64,000 bases of DNA from Thinopyrum elongatum (Eukaryota; Streptophyta; Magnoliopsida; Poales; Poaceae): contig CM022299.1 of assembly GCA_011799875.1 (NCBI GenBank), positions 354,002,526-354,066,525 of the forward strand. Reading direction: 5' to 3'. This document shows, in pieces, positions 1 through 10,960 of the stretch (positions are counted from its first letter, which is position 1; each line of letters opens with the position of its first letter). The translations under genes were made by a program, and so were the position numbers. Below the pieces are notes generated by a model, which had not been told where the DNA came from, searched no databases, and saw nothing but the letters and a program-made list of their open reading frames with translations.

Positions 1-252
1 TCCTCGCCCTCGCTTCTACCACGGTTTTTTTTCCGTCATGGACAGCCCAAAGAATGTCATGCAGGTGCGTCCCCGGCCCGCCCAAGATGAAAAGCCCATC
101 TATCATGATTTTTTATCATAGAAGTAGGAGCCCACCACATCTATGATGATAAATGGTTTTGTCACAATTATCGTCATCGAAGTGTCATAAGCATGACAGA
201 AAAAAAAATCGTTCGGGCCAAAATATCACAGATGTGTCTTTTTTTTGTAGTG
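1..252. mobile_element. Terminal part of a CACTA (En/Spm) transposon
   Basis: The segment ends at 252 in a run of T followed by GTAGTG, which reads CACTACAAAAAA on the other strand, the canonical CACTA terminus. Subterminal DNA holds short degenerate repeats (ATCATG, TCATAGAAGTAGG, GTCAT), as expected for transposase-binding regions. A related end, in the same orientation, occurs at about 28140-28411. The other end lies outside the window, so the TSD cannot be tested. The terminus abuts the Athila-type element starting at 253. Confidence 0.8.
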
Positions 253-971
253 CGAGTGGCATAAATACCACCCTTAGTCCTATTAGTGTGCAGGTGGCGC
301 GCAACGATAGCCCCCAGGTTGTAACTGTGGTCATTGTGGAGTGCACGGCGTAAAATGGCAAGGTCAGGGGCACTAAGTATGCTGCCTTTCTCTCTGGCAG
401 TCACACACTTCGTGATAAATAACGCAAAGTGATGCACAGAAGGAAATTGTGGACTAGTGGTTGTGGCTTTCGACATGCCCCTTTCCTCTCCCACTATCAA
501 AGTGAGGAGGAATTCCTCGAACTCTGCCAGTCTAGACTCTCTTAATTCCCCATCAGAGGGAATTAGACAAATCTCACAAAATTCAGCGAGCGTTATCTGA
601 CGGGATTCAGAGTATAAATTAAACCGCACAACAGGAGGTTCAAGCCTACTTAGGAAATAAAAATTTTGCACAAAGGAATTCTTGAGGGTGTGATGTTGGT
701 CATACTCATCTGCGAGGAAGTTGGTAAGTCCAGCATTTGCAATGAATTGCGCGAACTCTTGGTGGAATCCGGCTTCTTCCATGAAGGCAATGTGCGGCCA
801 TTCGCACGGTCGGACCTCCGTCCATCGCGGAGTGTTGATGTCACCAGCTGATGATTCACCGGTGACTCCCTTGGCATTCTTCTTAGATGAACTCCTTCGA
901 AAAAGGTCCATCTTCCTAAGAACAAATTTCTGAAGATTTTGAGCCACAAAATTCTGTGAACAAAACTTCAC
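174..971 (-). pseudogene. ATHILA ORF-1-like protein, C-terminus replaced by CACTA sequence
   Basis: This open frame of 265 codons begins at MKFCSQNF or, more likely, at the internal Met of MDLFRRSSSKK (residue 21). It then has a stretch typical of the ATHILA ORF-1 family, with hydrophobic blocks such as FNLYSESRQITLAEFCEICL and a later alpha-helical section around HHFALFITKCV. The function of this family is unknown; it occurs in Athila-type elements. The frame crosses the element boundary at 252, so about the last 25 residues (from KKRHICDI onward) are CACTA terminal DNA read by chance. The reading frame is otherwise free of stops. It is the 3'-most ORF of this element, downstream of the protease. 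Family assignment rests on motif resemblance alone. Confidence 0.6.
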
Positions 972-1689
972 AAGATTGATAGCAACTACTCATATGGATC
1001 TCTAGATGCTATATCAAGTATTCAAACTACTTAGAACTCAAATAATTCAACATGCAAGCTCATTTATAGTAGCACCAAGAGTAGCTAATTACTCAAAATA
1101 TAAACCACTAGAACAAAAACTAATTGGAGCAATGGAGGAGTCACATACCAAGTAGCAATCCCCCGAAACAGTTTAGAAAATGGAGCCTCGAGCAAAGAGA
1201 TCGAAATCCGCGGGTTTGAGAGCAAGAACACGAGAGATAGAGAGTGATTTTTTCTGGAGGTAGGTGACGAAGGGAGCTAAAGGGATAAGTGAGGGGGGCC
1301 TTGTGGGGCCCACTACCCACCAGGGGGCGCCAAGTGGGTGTGGTGCGCCCCGGTGCCTAGTGGGCACCAAGTGCACCCCCTGTGATGTTTTTTGTATCAG
1401 AAATTCTTAAATATTCACAAAAAAATCATGTTAAAATTTCATAGCATTCTGAGCACTTTTATTTTTGGGCACCTTTTTTATTGCACGGAAAATCCACAAA
1501 ACAGGATAAACATGGCATTTTTATTGTATTTAACTAAAAATAACAGAAAATATAAAGTGAGTACAGAAGGTTGTGCCTACTAAATTCATCGACCACATGC
1601 CTCTTGAAAATAATCGATTAATAAGGTTGATCAAGTCTTATTAACAACCACTTTCGATTAGCATGAACCTGGAGAACTTTCGTAAAACA
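972..1689. other. Non-coding 3' internal region of the Athila-type element
   Basis: No convincing gene is present. The stretch lies between the protease stop (1690) and the start of the ATHILA-type ORF on the minus strand. It includes a GC-rich patch (1290-1380) with GGGGCCCACTACCCACCAGG, which resembles a segment inside the element's own LTR near 5650-5690. This hints that part of an LTR-like leader was copied into the internal region. Confidence 0.5.
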
Positions 1690-4381
1690 CTAAGTTACCT
1701 CAACGGGGATATGCATCTCCCCAACAATAAGTGTTTCATATTTCTTTTTGACAGTAGGTAGGGGGAGTTGAAAGCTTCCAATAGTAATTGTTGTAGACTT
1801 TTCAATAATATTAATACCATTTACTGGAAATTGTTTCTTCGGAAAGTGCACCGTATGCTGATTACCATTGGTACGAAAAGTGACTTTGCTTTTATTGCAA
1901 TCAATAACAGCCCCTGCAGTATTCAAAAAGGGTCTACGAAGGATAATCGACATGTTGTCGTCCTCGGGCATCTCAAGTATAACAAAGTCTGTTAAGATAG
2001 TAACATTTGCAACAACAACGGGCACATCTTCACAAATACCGATAGGTATGGCCATTGATTTGTCTGCCATTTGCAATGATATTTTAGTAGGTGTGAGTTT
2101 ATTCAAATCAAGTCTTTTGTATAAAGAGAAAGGCATAACACTAACACCGGCTCCCAAATCACATAAAGCAGTTTTGACACAATTTCTTTTAATGGAGCAT
2201 GGTATAGTTGGTATTCCTGGTTCTCCTAGTTTATTAGGTACTCCATCCTTAAAAGAATAATTAGCAAGCATGGTGGAGATTTCAGCATCAGGTATTTTTC
2301 TTTTATTAGTAACAATATCTTTCATGTATTTAGCATAAGGGGCCATCTTTAAAATATCAGTCAAACGAGCACGTAAAAAGACTGGCCTAAGCATTTCAGC
2401 AAAGCGTTCAAATTCTTCATCATCCTTTTCTTAGATGGTTTAGGTGGAAAGGGCATGGGTTTTTGAACCCATGGTTCTCTTTCTTTACCATGTTTTCTAG
2501 CAACAAAGTCTCTTTTATCATAACGTTTATTTTTAGGAGGTGGGTTATCAAGAGCAACAGCAAGTTCTATTTCAACATCATTATCTGGTTCTTTATCATT
2601 TTCTGGTTGAGCATCTACATGAACATCATCATTTTCATTATCATTATCACTAGGTAAATGTTCATTACCAGATTGATTTCAGCAACAGAAATAGAAACAT
2701 CATTACCATCATCAGAAGGTTTTTCCACCTCAGGTTCACTAGAAGTATGCAAAGTCCTATCATTTTTCTTCTTCTTTTTCTTTTTAGAAGGACTAGGTGC
2801 ATCAGTATTAATTCTTTGAGAGACTTATTCAATTCTTTTAGGGTGACCTTGAGGGTAAAGTGGCTCATGAGTCATAGTACCTCCCCTAGTTACTACTCTA
2901 ACAACATGATCATTCATATTATTATTCATTTCATTGAGCAACTCACTTTGAGATTTAGCAACTTGTTCTAACTGAGTTTGAACCATAGAAGCATGTTTTC
3001 CTACTCCTCTGGCATCATTAATGATTCTAAATAACAAGTCACTCAAGCGAGGAATCATATCAGAATTTTGTTTTAATTATTTCATAACATAGGCATTGAA
3101 ATGATCTTGCTTCATAATGTAATTATCAAATTCATACAAGCATTGACTAGGAGGTTTATTATAAGGGATGTCACCTTCATCAAATTTTAAAAGAGAATTT
3201 ACCTCCACCACCTGTGGTGGTGTGTCAAGTCCATGTATTTCTTCAATAGGTGCTAAATTCTTAACATCCTCGGCTTTAATACCCTTTTTTCTTCATATAT
3301 TTCTTTGCCTCTTGCATATCTTCAGGACTGAGAAATAAGATACCCCTCTTCTTAGTAGTGGGTTTAGGCGGTAGTTCAGGAAGTGTCCAATCATCATGAT
3401 TCTTTAATATATTATTCAATATTTCCTCACCTTGTTCAATAGTTTGTTCCCTGAAAACACAACCAGCACAACTATCTAGGAAGTCCCTAGAAGCATCGGT
3501 TAGACAATTATAGAAGATATCAAGTATTTCATTTTTCTTAAGAGGATGATCAGGCAAAGCATTAAGTATTGGAGAAGCCTCCCCCAAGCTTGTGGGAGAC
3601 TCTCTCCTTCAATTTGCACAAAGTTAAATATTTCATGTAAGGCAGCTTGTTTCTTATGAGGAGGAAAATATTTTTCAGAGAAGTAATAAATCATATCCTG
3701 GGGACTACGCACACAACCAGGAGCAAGAGTATTGCACCATATCTTAGCATCACCCTTTAATGAGAAAGGAAATAACTTGAGAATATAGTAGTAGCGAATT
3801 TTCTAATCGTGAGCAGATAGGATGGCTATATCATTTAATTTAGTAAGATGTGCCACAACAGTTTCAGTTTCATAGCCATGGAAAGGATCAAATTCAACCA
3901 AAGTAATTAACTCTGGGTCGACAGAGAATTCATAATCCTTATCAGTAATACAGATAGGTGAAGTAGCAAACTTAGGATCATATTTCATTCTAGCATTCAA
4001 AGATTTTTCTTTCAACTTGCATAGTAATTTCTTAAGATCATCTCTATCCTTACAAGCAAGAAAATCCCTAGCTACCTCGCCGTCCATAACATAACCCTCA
4101 GGTATATCAGGCAATTCATATCTAGGAGAGCTAGGTCTAATAGGTGTTTCAAAGTTTTCAGTTTCAATAATTTCATCAGTTTTAGTAATTTCATCAGTTT
4201 CAGCATTCTCAATTTCTTTAGCTCTAGCAAGTTGTTCATCAAGAAATTCTCCTAGTGGCACATTCTTATCAAGCAGGGTACTAGCATCATTAATAGCATC
4301 ATTCATAGCAGAAGTAGCATCATCAATTACTTGTGACATATCAGCATTAATAGCAGGTGGTGGTGTCGCAAGCTTACTCAA
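1690..4381 (-). pseudogene. gag-pr: gag-protease polyprotein of the Athila-type element (broken)
   Basis: Reading leftward from 4381, the N-terminal gag part (MSKLATPPPAINADMS...) ends at an in-frame TAG near 3803-3805. The same frame continues with the retrotransposon gag core (WCNTLAPGCVRSPQDM, IEGESLPQAWGRL) to about 3560, where a frameshift moves the reading to the frame of LNALPDHPLKKNEI (3587-3276). Decayed linker sequence (3058-2665) contains KHASMVQTQLEQVAKSQ. The aspartic protease follows at 2394-1690, with active-site motif DLGAGVSVMP in place of the more usual DLGAS, and a C-terminal IILRRPFLNTAGAVIDC where IILGRPFL is usual. The frame stops at VEVT with no RT behind it. Gag would form the particle and the protease would cleave the polyprotein. 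Multiple lesions make this copy non-functional. Confidence 0.8.
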
Positions 4382-4507
4382 AACAGAAGGTGAATCAAGT
4401 GCAGAGCTAGATAACAGTTCCTTACCTCCCCTCGTCTATCATCCTTAAGATTCTTCATCGTGATAAATAGATATAAATCCCAAGTGACTCAATAAATATA
4501 GCTATGC

Positions 4508-4525
4508 TCCCCGGCAACGGCAACA
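4508..4525 (-). other. Primer-binding site, tRNA-Asp type
   Basis: The plus strand reads TCCCCGGCAACGGCAACA, close to the 3' end of plant tRNA-Asp. On the minus strand it lies 11 bases downstream of the LTR end at 4537, the usual position for minus-strand cDNA priming in Athila-type elements. It is not a tRNA gene. Confidence 0.75.
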
Positions 4526-4536
4526 GAAAAAGGTCT

Positions 4537-5945
4537 TGGTAACCCACAAGTATAAGGGATCGCAACAGTTTTCGAGGGTAGAGTATTCAACCCAAATTTA
4601 TTGATTCGACACAAGGGGAGCCAAAGAATATTTTTAAGCATTAGCAGTTGAGTTGTTAATTCAACCACACCTGGAGATTTAATGTCTGCAGCAAAGTGAT
4701 CAGTAGCACAGTAGTATGATAGTTTGATAGTAGTAGCAGTGATAGCAATAGTAACAGTAACAGCAGTAACAGTTTTATAGCAATTGTAACAGCAGTAACA
4801 GCAGTAGTAACTTTGCAAGAACAATATGTGAAAAGCTTGTAGGCATTGGATCAGTGATAACGTTGGATAATATTCATCATATAACAATCATAACCTAGGG
4901 CGACACAGAACTAGCTCCAGTTCATAAATATAATGTAGCCATGTATTCCGTAAATAGTCATACGTGCTTATGGGAAAGAACTTGCATGACATCTTTTGTC
5001 CTACCCTCCCATGGCAGCGGGGTCCATAAGGAAACTAAGGGATATTAAGGCCTCCTTTTAATAGAGAACCGAAACAAAGCATTAACACATAGTGAATACA
5101 TGAACTCCTCAAATTACGGTAATCACCGGAAAGAATCCCAATTGTTGTCACCTTGGGGTATGCAGATCATAACACGTAATAGGTGAATATAACTTGCAAG
5201 ATCAGATCAAGAACATAGATATAATGGTAAAAACATAAACGGTTCAGATCTGAAATCTTGGCACTCGGGCCCTAGTGACAAGCATTAAGCATAGCAAAGT
5301 CATAGCAACATCAATCTCAGAACATAGTGGATACTAGGGATCAAGCCTAACAAAACTAACTCGATTACATGATGAATCTCATCCAACCCATCACCGTCCA
5401 GCAAGCCTACGAAGGAATTACTCACTCCCGGCGGTGAGCATCATGAAATTGGTGATGGAGGATGGTTGATGATGTCGAAGATGGAAGATCCCCCTCTCCG
5501 GAGCCCAGAACGGACTCCAAATCTGGCCTCCCAATGAAGAACACGAGGTGGTGGCGGCTCCGTATCATAAAACGCGATGAAACTTCCTCTATTATTTTTT
5601 GTCCAAAAATAGGATTTTATAGAGTTGGAATTAGGGTCAGCGGAGCCTTGTGGGGCCCACTACCCACCAGGGCGCACCAGAGGGGGGTGACGTGCCCTGG
5701 TGCCTAGTGGGCAGTTGGGCCCCCCTCCAGTGGGTCTTGGTTCCAGTAATTTTTATATATTCCAAAATAATTCTCCAAAAAGTTTCGTCCAATTCCGAGA
5801 ACTTTTATTTCTGCACAAAAAGAACACCATGGTAGTTCTGCTGAAAACAGCGTCAGTCCGGGTTAGTTTCATTCAAACCATGCAAATTAGAGTCCAAAAC
5901 AAGAGCAAAATCGTTATGAAAAGTAGATACGACGGAGACATATCA
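4537..5945 (-). repeat. 5' LTR of the Athila-type element
   Basis: The LTR is 1409 bp. It starts TGATATGTCTCCGTCGTATC at 5945 on the minus strand and ends GGGTTACCA at 4537, giving TG...CA ends. It contains an imperfect AACAGT/AGCAGT microsatellite-like tract at about 4725-4815. The PBS directly follows. No second copy is in the window, so the age cannot be estimated. Confidence 0.85.
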
Positions 5946-6968
5946 CATCTACTCATAGAACCGCTCATGATGCCATTGTGGGGGCACATAGTACAAAACA
6001 AAAAAAATCACCCTACGATCACCCAAGAACAATATGAAGATGCATTGACGGTTTGGATTCGATCGTTACCGACTATGAGTTGCAATGGAAGAAGAGGAGT
6101 GAATGTAACCATAGATGAATGATCCCATGAACCTCCCACAAACAGTCCCTTGAATGGAAGACCGAAAGCACGGCCTCTCTACGAGTTGCAAGCTTACGAT
6201 CTTCATGATATGGTGGCTCTTTGTCATCCAGAGCTAATCATTGTCAGAGAATTAGAGGGAGGAGATTAGAAACACACTAGCCTTCTAATTATGATGATCC
6301 GAAGATCTAGGTCAAGCTCTAATTGATCAACTAGCTAGGACCAACTAGAACTAGAACTAGAGAACTAGAGGATGCTCCAAAACTTGTGTATACATAAGTG
6401 CCCAAAGCCTCCAGTGTATATAGGTTGGAGGGGAGGAGGGCGCCACAAGGGGGGAGGACTCCTTACCCCAGCCCAATTCGGCCTCCCAAAAGGGGAAAGG
6501 GTGGCACCTCCCCTATTAGGCCTTAGTGGCCCAATTCTCCCTCCACCACTTGGCCTTTTAAGTCCTATTGATATTTAATTAAATATAAAAGCCTCTGAAC
6601 AATTACTAGATCCTTTTATTATTAACTTAACATCACCAGAAACATTTTCCACCTATATTTTATTTATCGGTAATACCCGGTTTTGCCTGCTAAACTCCGA
6701 AATCCTTCCGTTGACGGCGAAACGGTTATGGTTCCTCTCAAAAATATTTTGAATATTAATGAAATAATTCCACAAATTAATCTGCGATAATCTCAGCACA
6801 CTGACACTCAGAAAATTGTGATTAACTTATGCTTGTGTTCCTGTAGGTTCGGTAAAACATAGACATGAACGAAACCCCTTCGTCCACTGACCGATAGCGG
6901 AACCGTGGATGTCCATATTGATCCCTATGATTACATGAATGACATTCGAGTGAACCTTTGGTTATCAT

Positions 6969-7745
6969 TAGGGCTACAAATGAGTCGAGTTCGAGCGAGT
7001 TGGACTTAACTCAGCTCAACTCATATTAAAATTTGAGGGAGCTCAAACTGAGTGAAGCTCAAGGTCGAGTTGTAGAACATGACTCGTGCTCAGCTTGTAA
7101 CGATCTCGAGTAGATCTCAAGCTAGTTTCGAGCTAAATGAGATGATAAAAATTATAAAACCTATGACTATTATTCCAACTAGAGACGTGAAAGTGAAAAA
7201 AATAGCTCACTCCAATTGAAGGTACGTCCATCTCTTCACGCTCAGGTGAGCTCATCTTCTCTTGGACGAACTGCAGACTATGGTCTTCGTAAATGAAAGA
7301 AAAGAAAAACAAAAATGCATATGCTGGAACTTTTGCTAGAAACATCAAAATATTTAACACACGGCCTACGTACCATATTTGCTTGTAAATAAAATGGAGA
7401 AAAATTGTAGACACGATATATGGTACTCCCTCCGTCCCATAATATAAGAGCATTTTTTACACCGGTGTAGTGTCAAAAATGCTCTTATATTATGAGACGG
7501 AGGGAGTAATAAATTACCCTATTTTCATTTAATATTTGGCATGATGATTTAATATAATGATATTGTGTCGAGCTATCGAGCTATAATCAAGCGAGCCAGT
7601 ATTGGCTCGAGATCAGCTCGTTTCTCGACTGACTACAGAAAGTGTTCATACTCAGCTCGTTTCTTTTCGAGTCGATCTCGAGTCAAGCCAAAAAAAGAGT
7701 CGATCTCGAGCAGCTCACGGGCCTCGAGCTTTTCTTGCAGCCCTA
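6969..7745. mobile_element. Non-autonomous hAT-like element with 8-bp TSD
   Basis: The termini are TAGGGCTACAAATGAGTCGA on the left and, inverted, TAGGGCTGCAAGAAAAGCTC on the right. The exact 8-bp repeat GTTATCAT occurs at 6961-6968 and 7746-7753, the TSD length of hAT elements. Subterminal regions are rich in GAGCTCGA-type repeats (CGAGCT, CTCGAG), consistent with transposase-binding clusters. No transposase ORF is present in 777 bp. The element interrupts the copia LTR. Confidence 0.85.
7426..7506. mobile_element. Stowaway MITE (Tc1/mariner)
   Basis: This is an 81-bp near-perfect palindrome with ends CTCCCTCCGTCCCATAATAT and its complement, flanked by TA at 7424-7425 and 7507-7508. These are the hallmark terminus and TSD of Stowaway MITEs in grasses. 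It sits inside the hAT-like element. Confidence 0.95.
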
Positions 7746-9140
7746 GTTATCATGTGATATTCTATTTGCTTCGTGATACTTTACAAAACCCTAGGTAAGA
7801 TGTACCAGTATCCTCTTGAGTCATGCACATGCTCACTATACCGTTCTCCTCATTACCAATTTTGTTCTTTCTCATTGACATGTTCTGGCATCCCTTTCAC
7901 ATAGTCACATGTGTTTGGACATATGATGATGGACGCCTTGACACAGAGAGGGACCTAAGAATATCTCTCCATCATCGGAGGACAAAATTCCACTCTCGAG
8001 CTATCTAGTCTCTTCTCAAACTTTCTGATAAACCTCTAAGTTGTCGTTATGATCAGCATGTTGCACACGATGTTTGAGCAACCCCAAAGGTCATCGTGTG
8101 GTAAGAAGGGACTGCGATATTCTCATGGTATGAAGAATAAAAACACATGTTAACACTATGTGTTACAAAAATTGATTTCAAATGATATTATCTCAAACTA
8201 TAACAAACAAGTTTGGGTCGATTCAATATGATCGTTCTTCTAACGTCATACTCTCAATGTTGTTTTAGGACTATCATTACACTTAGCGATATCGTAAGAT
8301 CCAGAAAACATGATCACCAACAACACTTGACCTAGTCTTAGAGGCAAGACCAGGAACCTGATATTTATCATTTGTCATTCCATACGTGCATATGAGTTTT
8401 GCATAGAATCACATATTCCAGGATCATAGCAGTTATAGCACAGAATATAAACTCTTAATTATGAAAACTGAAATATAATAATACAATATTATTGCCACTA
8501 GGGCATATTTCCAACACCATCATACCTACCTATCATTGCATTTCCATAACCATTCTGAGAATACTACTAGAAAGGGCTTATAAGTGAACCCTAATAAGAG
8601 GCGGGCGAGGCGGGGCACCCACCGCAGCTATTTTTTAAAATAAGCAGTGGCGGGTGAAAAATGTTGCGCGCCAAAGCTACATGGGAAGCAGTGGCGAGCA
8701 GAATGTCTCGCCCACCACAAGAAAACTGTCCAATTCTGGCCTCATGATGAAACCCGACAGCGGCGGGCACGGAAGGCCGACAGCCACTACTCCTCCTGTC
8801 CGCTATGGCAGGCAATTCTTTCGCCCCACCACAGGTAAATCGTGGTAACCTCCATTCGAAAGATACATGAGGTCATCTTAGCAGTGGTGGTTGGTTGGTA
8901 TAGCCCGCCACTTCTTGTCGCCATACGCATGGCGGGCTATATGCCACGCCCGTCACTGGTTATTCCACAAGGCTAGCGGTTTGATTTTTGCCCAAACATC
9001 GTCCCTCCCCCCAAAAGTTATCATTTCCCCCCGCGCCATCTCTTATCCCCTCAAATCTCGCCCGATTCACTGTCGTGCCCCTCGCCACCCCTCTCTGTCG
9101 CGCCCTTCGTTGCCCCACGCCGTCGCGCCCCTCCGCGGGC

Positions 9141-9299
9141 ATGGCCTCCTCCTCCTACACCAGAGGAGGCATCTCGTCACCGCCGCCGCCGCCACCGCCG
9201 AGCTCCACCCCGATGGCTAGCCGGGCGGCCATGTCTCCCTCCCCCGCCAACATCGAAGACCTCGGGCCGCCTTCAAACACCAAGCATCCCACCTCTCCG
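9141..9299 (+). CDS. Putative first exon of the CACTA gene
   Basis: An ATG at 9141 opens a frame of 53 codons reading MASSSYTRGGISS, then a run of seven prolines, then a Ser/Pro-rich tail. A GT donor follows at 9300-9301 (CCG/GTATGC). The exon sits in a GC-rich block just inside the left subterminal repeats, where CACTA genes usually start. It has no recognised domain. It may be the N-terminus of the protein whose protease part lies at 10120-10960, but the splice connection is inferred only. The alternative is fortuitous open frame in GC-rich DNA. Confidence 0.35.
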
Positions 9300-9451
9300 G
9301 TATGCATGGTCAGATTTGTGTTTAGTGTAAATTTTATTAGTTTACAAATACATGCCAATGTTTCATAGTGTTATTTTGTATGATGGCCAGATCTATGTTT
9401 AGGGTAAGTGCTAGTAGTTTAGAAATACATGCCAAATTTCTTGCCTAGGAA

Positions 9452-9935
9452 CCCTTCTAGTGTGATTGACTTATAGTTGTAGGTTATGACATGAGTGCCA
9501 ATGTTTTCGCGGAACGTTGATTCATTTTCGTTTCGCCCAATTTCTGGCACTCGCTATGTCCTCTTGTTAGCAAAGGTCATGTCAAATTTTTATTTAATTT
9601 TTTGCGTTGCAACCCTTCTAGTGTGGTTGGCTTATAGTTGCAGGTTATGACATGAGTGCCAATGTTTTCGCGAAACGTTGATTCATTTCCATTTCGATGA
9701 ATTTTGGGCACTCACTTTGTCCTATTGTTAGCAAAGGTCATGTCGATTGTTTTCTTTAAATTTTTTGTGTAGGAACCCTTCTAGTGTGTTGGCTTATAGT
9801 TGCCGGTTATGACATGAGTGCTAATGTTTACGCAAAACATGGATTCATTTCTATTTCGCCGAATTTCTGGCACTCTCTATGTCCTCTTGTTAGCAAAGGT
9901 CATGTCAAGTTTTTTCTTTAATTTTTTTTTTATAC
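9452..9935 (+). repeat. Tandem repeat, three units of about 161-163 bp
   Basis: The marker CCCTTCTAGTG recurs at 9452, 9613 and 9776, giving a period of 161-163 bp. Each unit carries GGTTATGACATGAGTGC, GTTGATTCATTT and TTAGCAAAGGTCATGTC. The units are diverged and the last is truncated in a T-rich run. They fall in the presumed intron of the CACTA gene. A single decayed relative occurs at about 15170-15260 in the second CACTA element. Confidence 0.85.
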
Positions 9936-10119
9936 TTTATTATTCATAATTGTCACTCTAAGTTTTAGCAAACGCAACAAATGGATTCAGGAGAGCCATT
10001 TTACATGGACCCCTTAGCTTAGCATCGTAAAAAGGGTAGAAGAGAAAGAAGAAAGCAACTAATGAACCTACCGCCAGTAAGGCGTCACAAGAAAAGGTGG
10101 TGAACGTTCCTACTAGTTC

Positions 10120-10960
10120 GTGCATATGGAAAATGTTTATGCCGGTGAATCGATGTTACCACAACAAAATTTGAGTACACTAAGCATTGAAACTCAGCTT
10201 CTACACAAAGACGTAATAGCTAGGTCAGGAAAGGGTGAGATGTATTACACCGTCAATGTCATAAACTCTCTTGGATTTGTCATCGCGTACACTGTTGATA
10301 GAATATATCTTGGGTTTGATAGTGTGGTCAATGACAATATTTTCTACGTGGACATAGTCAGGCCATCTTTAATGAGGCTTTGGGCGCTATGGCAAGCTAC
10401 AAATCCATTACTTCTGAATGAAGAAGTTGCCTTCCTTGATCCGTATATCATGCACTATGGCAATGTTGATTCTGATAAAGGCGAGTGTCTTATCACGAAT
10501 TACCTCCACAAGACCATTCTTCATCATCCTCGGCACAAGCACAACTTTATCATGCCTTACTTCAAAACATAAGTTCATTCCTTTATGCTTGCACATATAC
10601 ACCTGCCTACTTCAATATCAATCTCATTCATGTCACATTATTGTATTGTTTTGCGCAGCAATGAACATTGGATCGTCATCGCACTAATGCCCCGGGACGG
10701 CAGAGCTTTTCTTTGATTCCAGGAGAGACCAAAGAAGCCATGGACAGCTCTAAAAATAGTTTGGAATGCTGATCTTTTGTTGTGTCATAAGTCCGACCAT
10801 AAGAACTTGCCATTTGCCCAGTTGAAATTTCACACCAGCTTCTGTTGCCGGCAACAACCAAAAGACGAAATCATGCATATGTCTGGCTACTATGCCATGC
10901 TCCTCATGGATGTCTATGTGCGCGTAGGATTACTTATGAGAAGTGATTCAATGTTGTAGA
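10120..10960 (+). pseudogene. Ulp1-like cysteine protease of the CACTA element, inactivated
   Basis: The open frame 10120-10572 (MHMENVYAGESML...) leads into a C-terminal part resembling the Ulp1/SENP catalytic domain carried by many plant CACTA and Mutator elements. After an apparent intron (acceptor GCGCAG before 10661) the sequence reads NEHWIVIALMPRDGR, with the family's catalytic His-Trp. The following Leu-Asp-Ser is reached only by a frameshift near 10712. The expected CGYY block reads SGYYAM at 10882-10893, so the catalytic Cys is Ser. The donor before the intron is ATAAGT instead of GTAAGT. Ulp1-family enzymes cleave SUMO-like conjugates; the role in transposons is unclear. This copy cannot be active. 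Confidence 0.6.

Larger units (their letters stand above)
253..5945 (-). mobile_element. Athila-type Ty3/gypsy element lacking RT, 3' end cut by CACTA
   Basis: Read on the minus strand the order is 5' LTR (4537-5945), a tRNA-Asp-type primer-binding site, gag, protease, about 700 bp of non-coding DNA, then an ATHILA-type ORF running into the CACTA end at 252. No reverse transcriptase, RNase H or integrase motif was found between the protease and the 3' ORF, so this looks like a gag-protease-only, non-autonomous member of the clade. The 3' LTR is not in the window. The element adjoins copia leader sequence at 5946, so it probably inserted into the copia element. I recall Sabrina-like families with this organisation but did not verify the family. 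Confidence 0.8.
5946..8516 (-). mobile_element. 5' end of a copia element (Angela/BARE-like LTR), split by hAT
   Basis: On the minus strand an LTR begins TGTTGGAAATATGCCCTAGT at 8516 and ends near 5979, where the sequence reads CCCCCACA. It is followed by ATGGCATCATGAGC, a degenerate form of the TGGTATCAGAGC initiator-Met PBS used by copia elements. Removing the hAT insertion and its duplicated target gives about 1.75 kb, the usual LTR size for the Angela/BARE group. Only about 30 bp of internal leader remain before the Athila-type LTR at 5945. No coding sequence is present. Confidence 0.8.

Noticed and set aside
4508..4525. tRNA-Asp-like sequence (also 23615-23632)
   Set aside because: Only the 3' acceptor complement is present, next to an LTR end. 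These are primer-binding sites, not tRNA genes.
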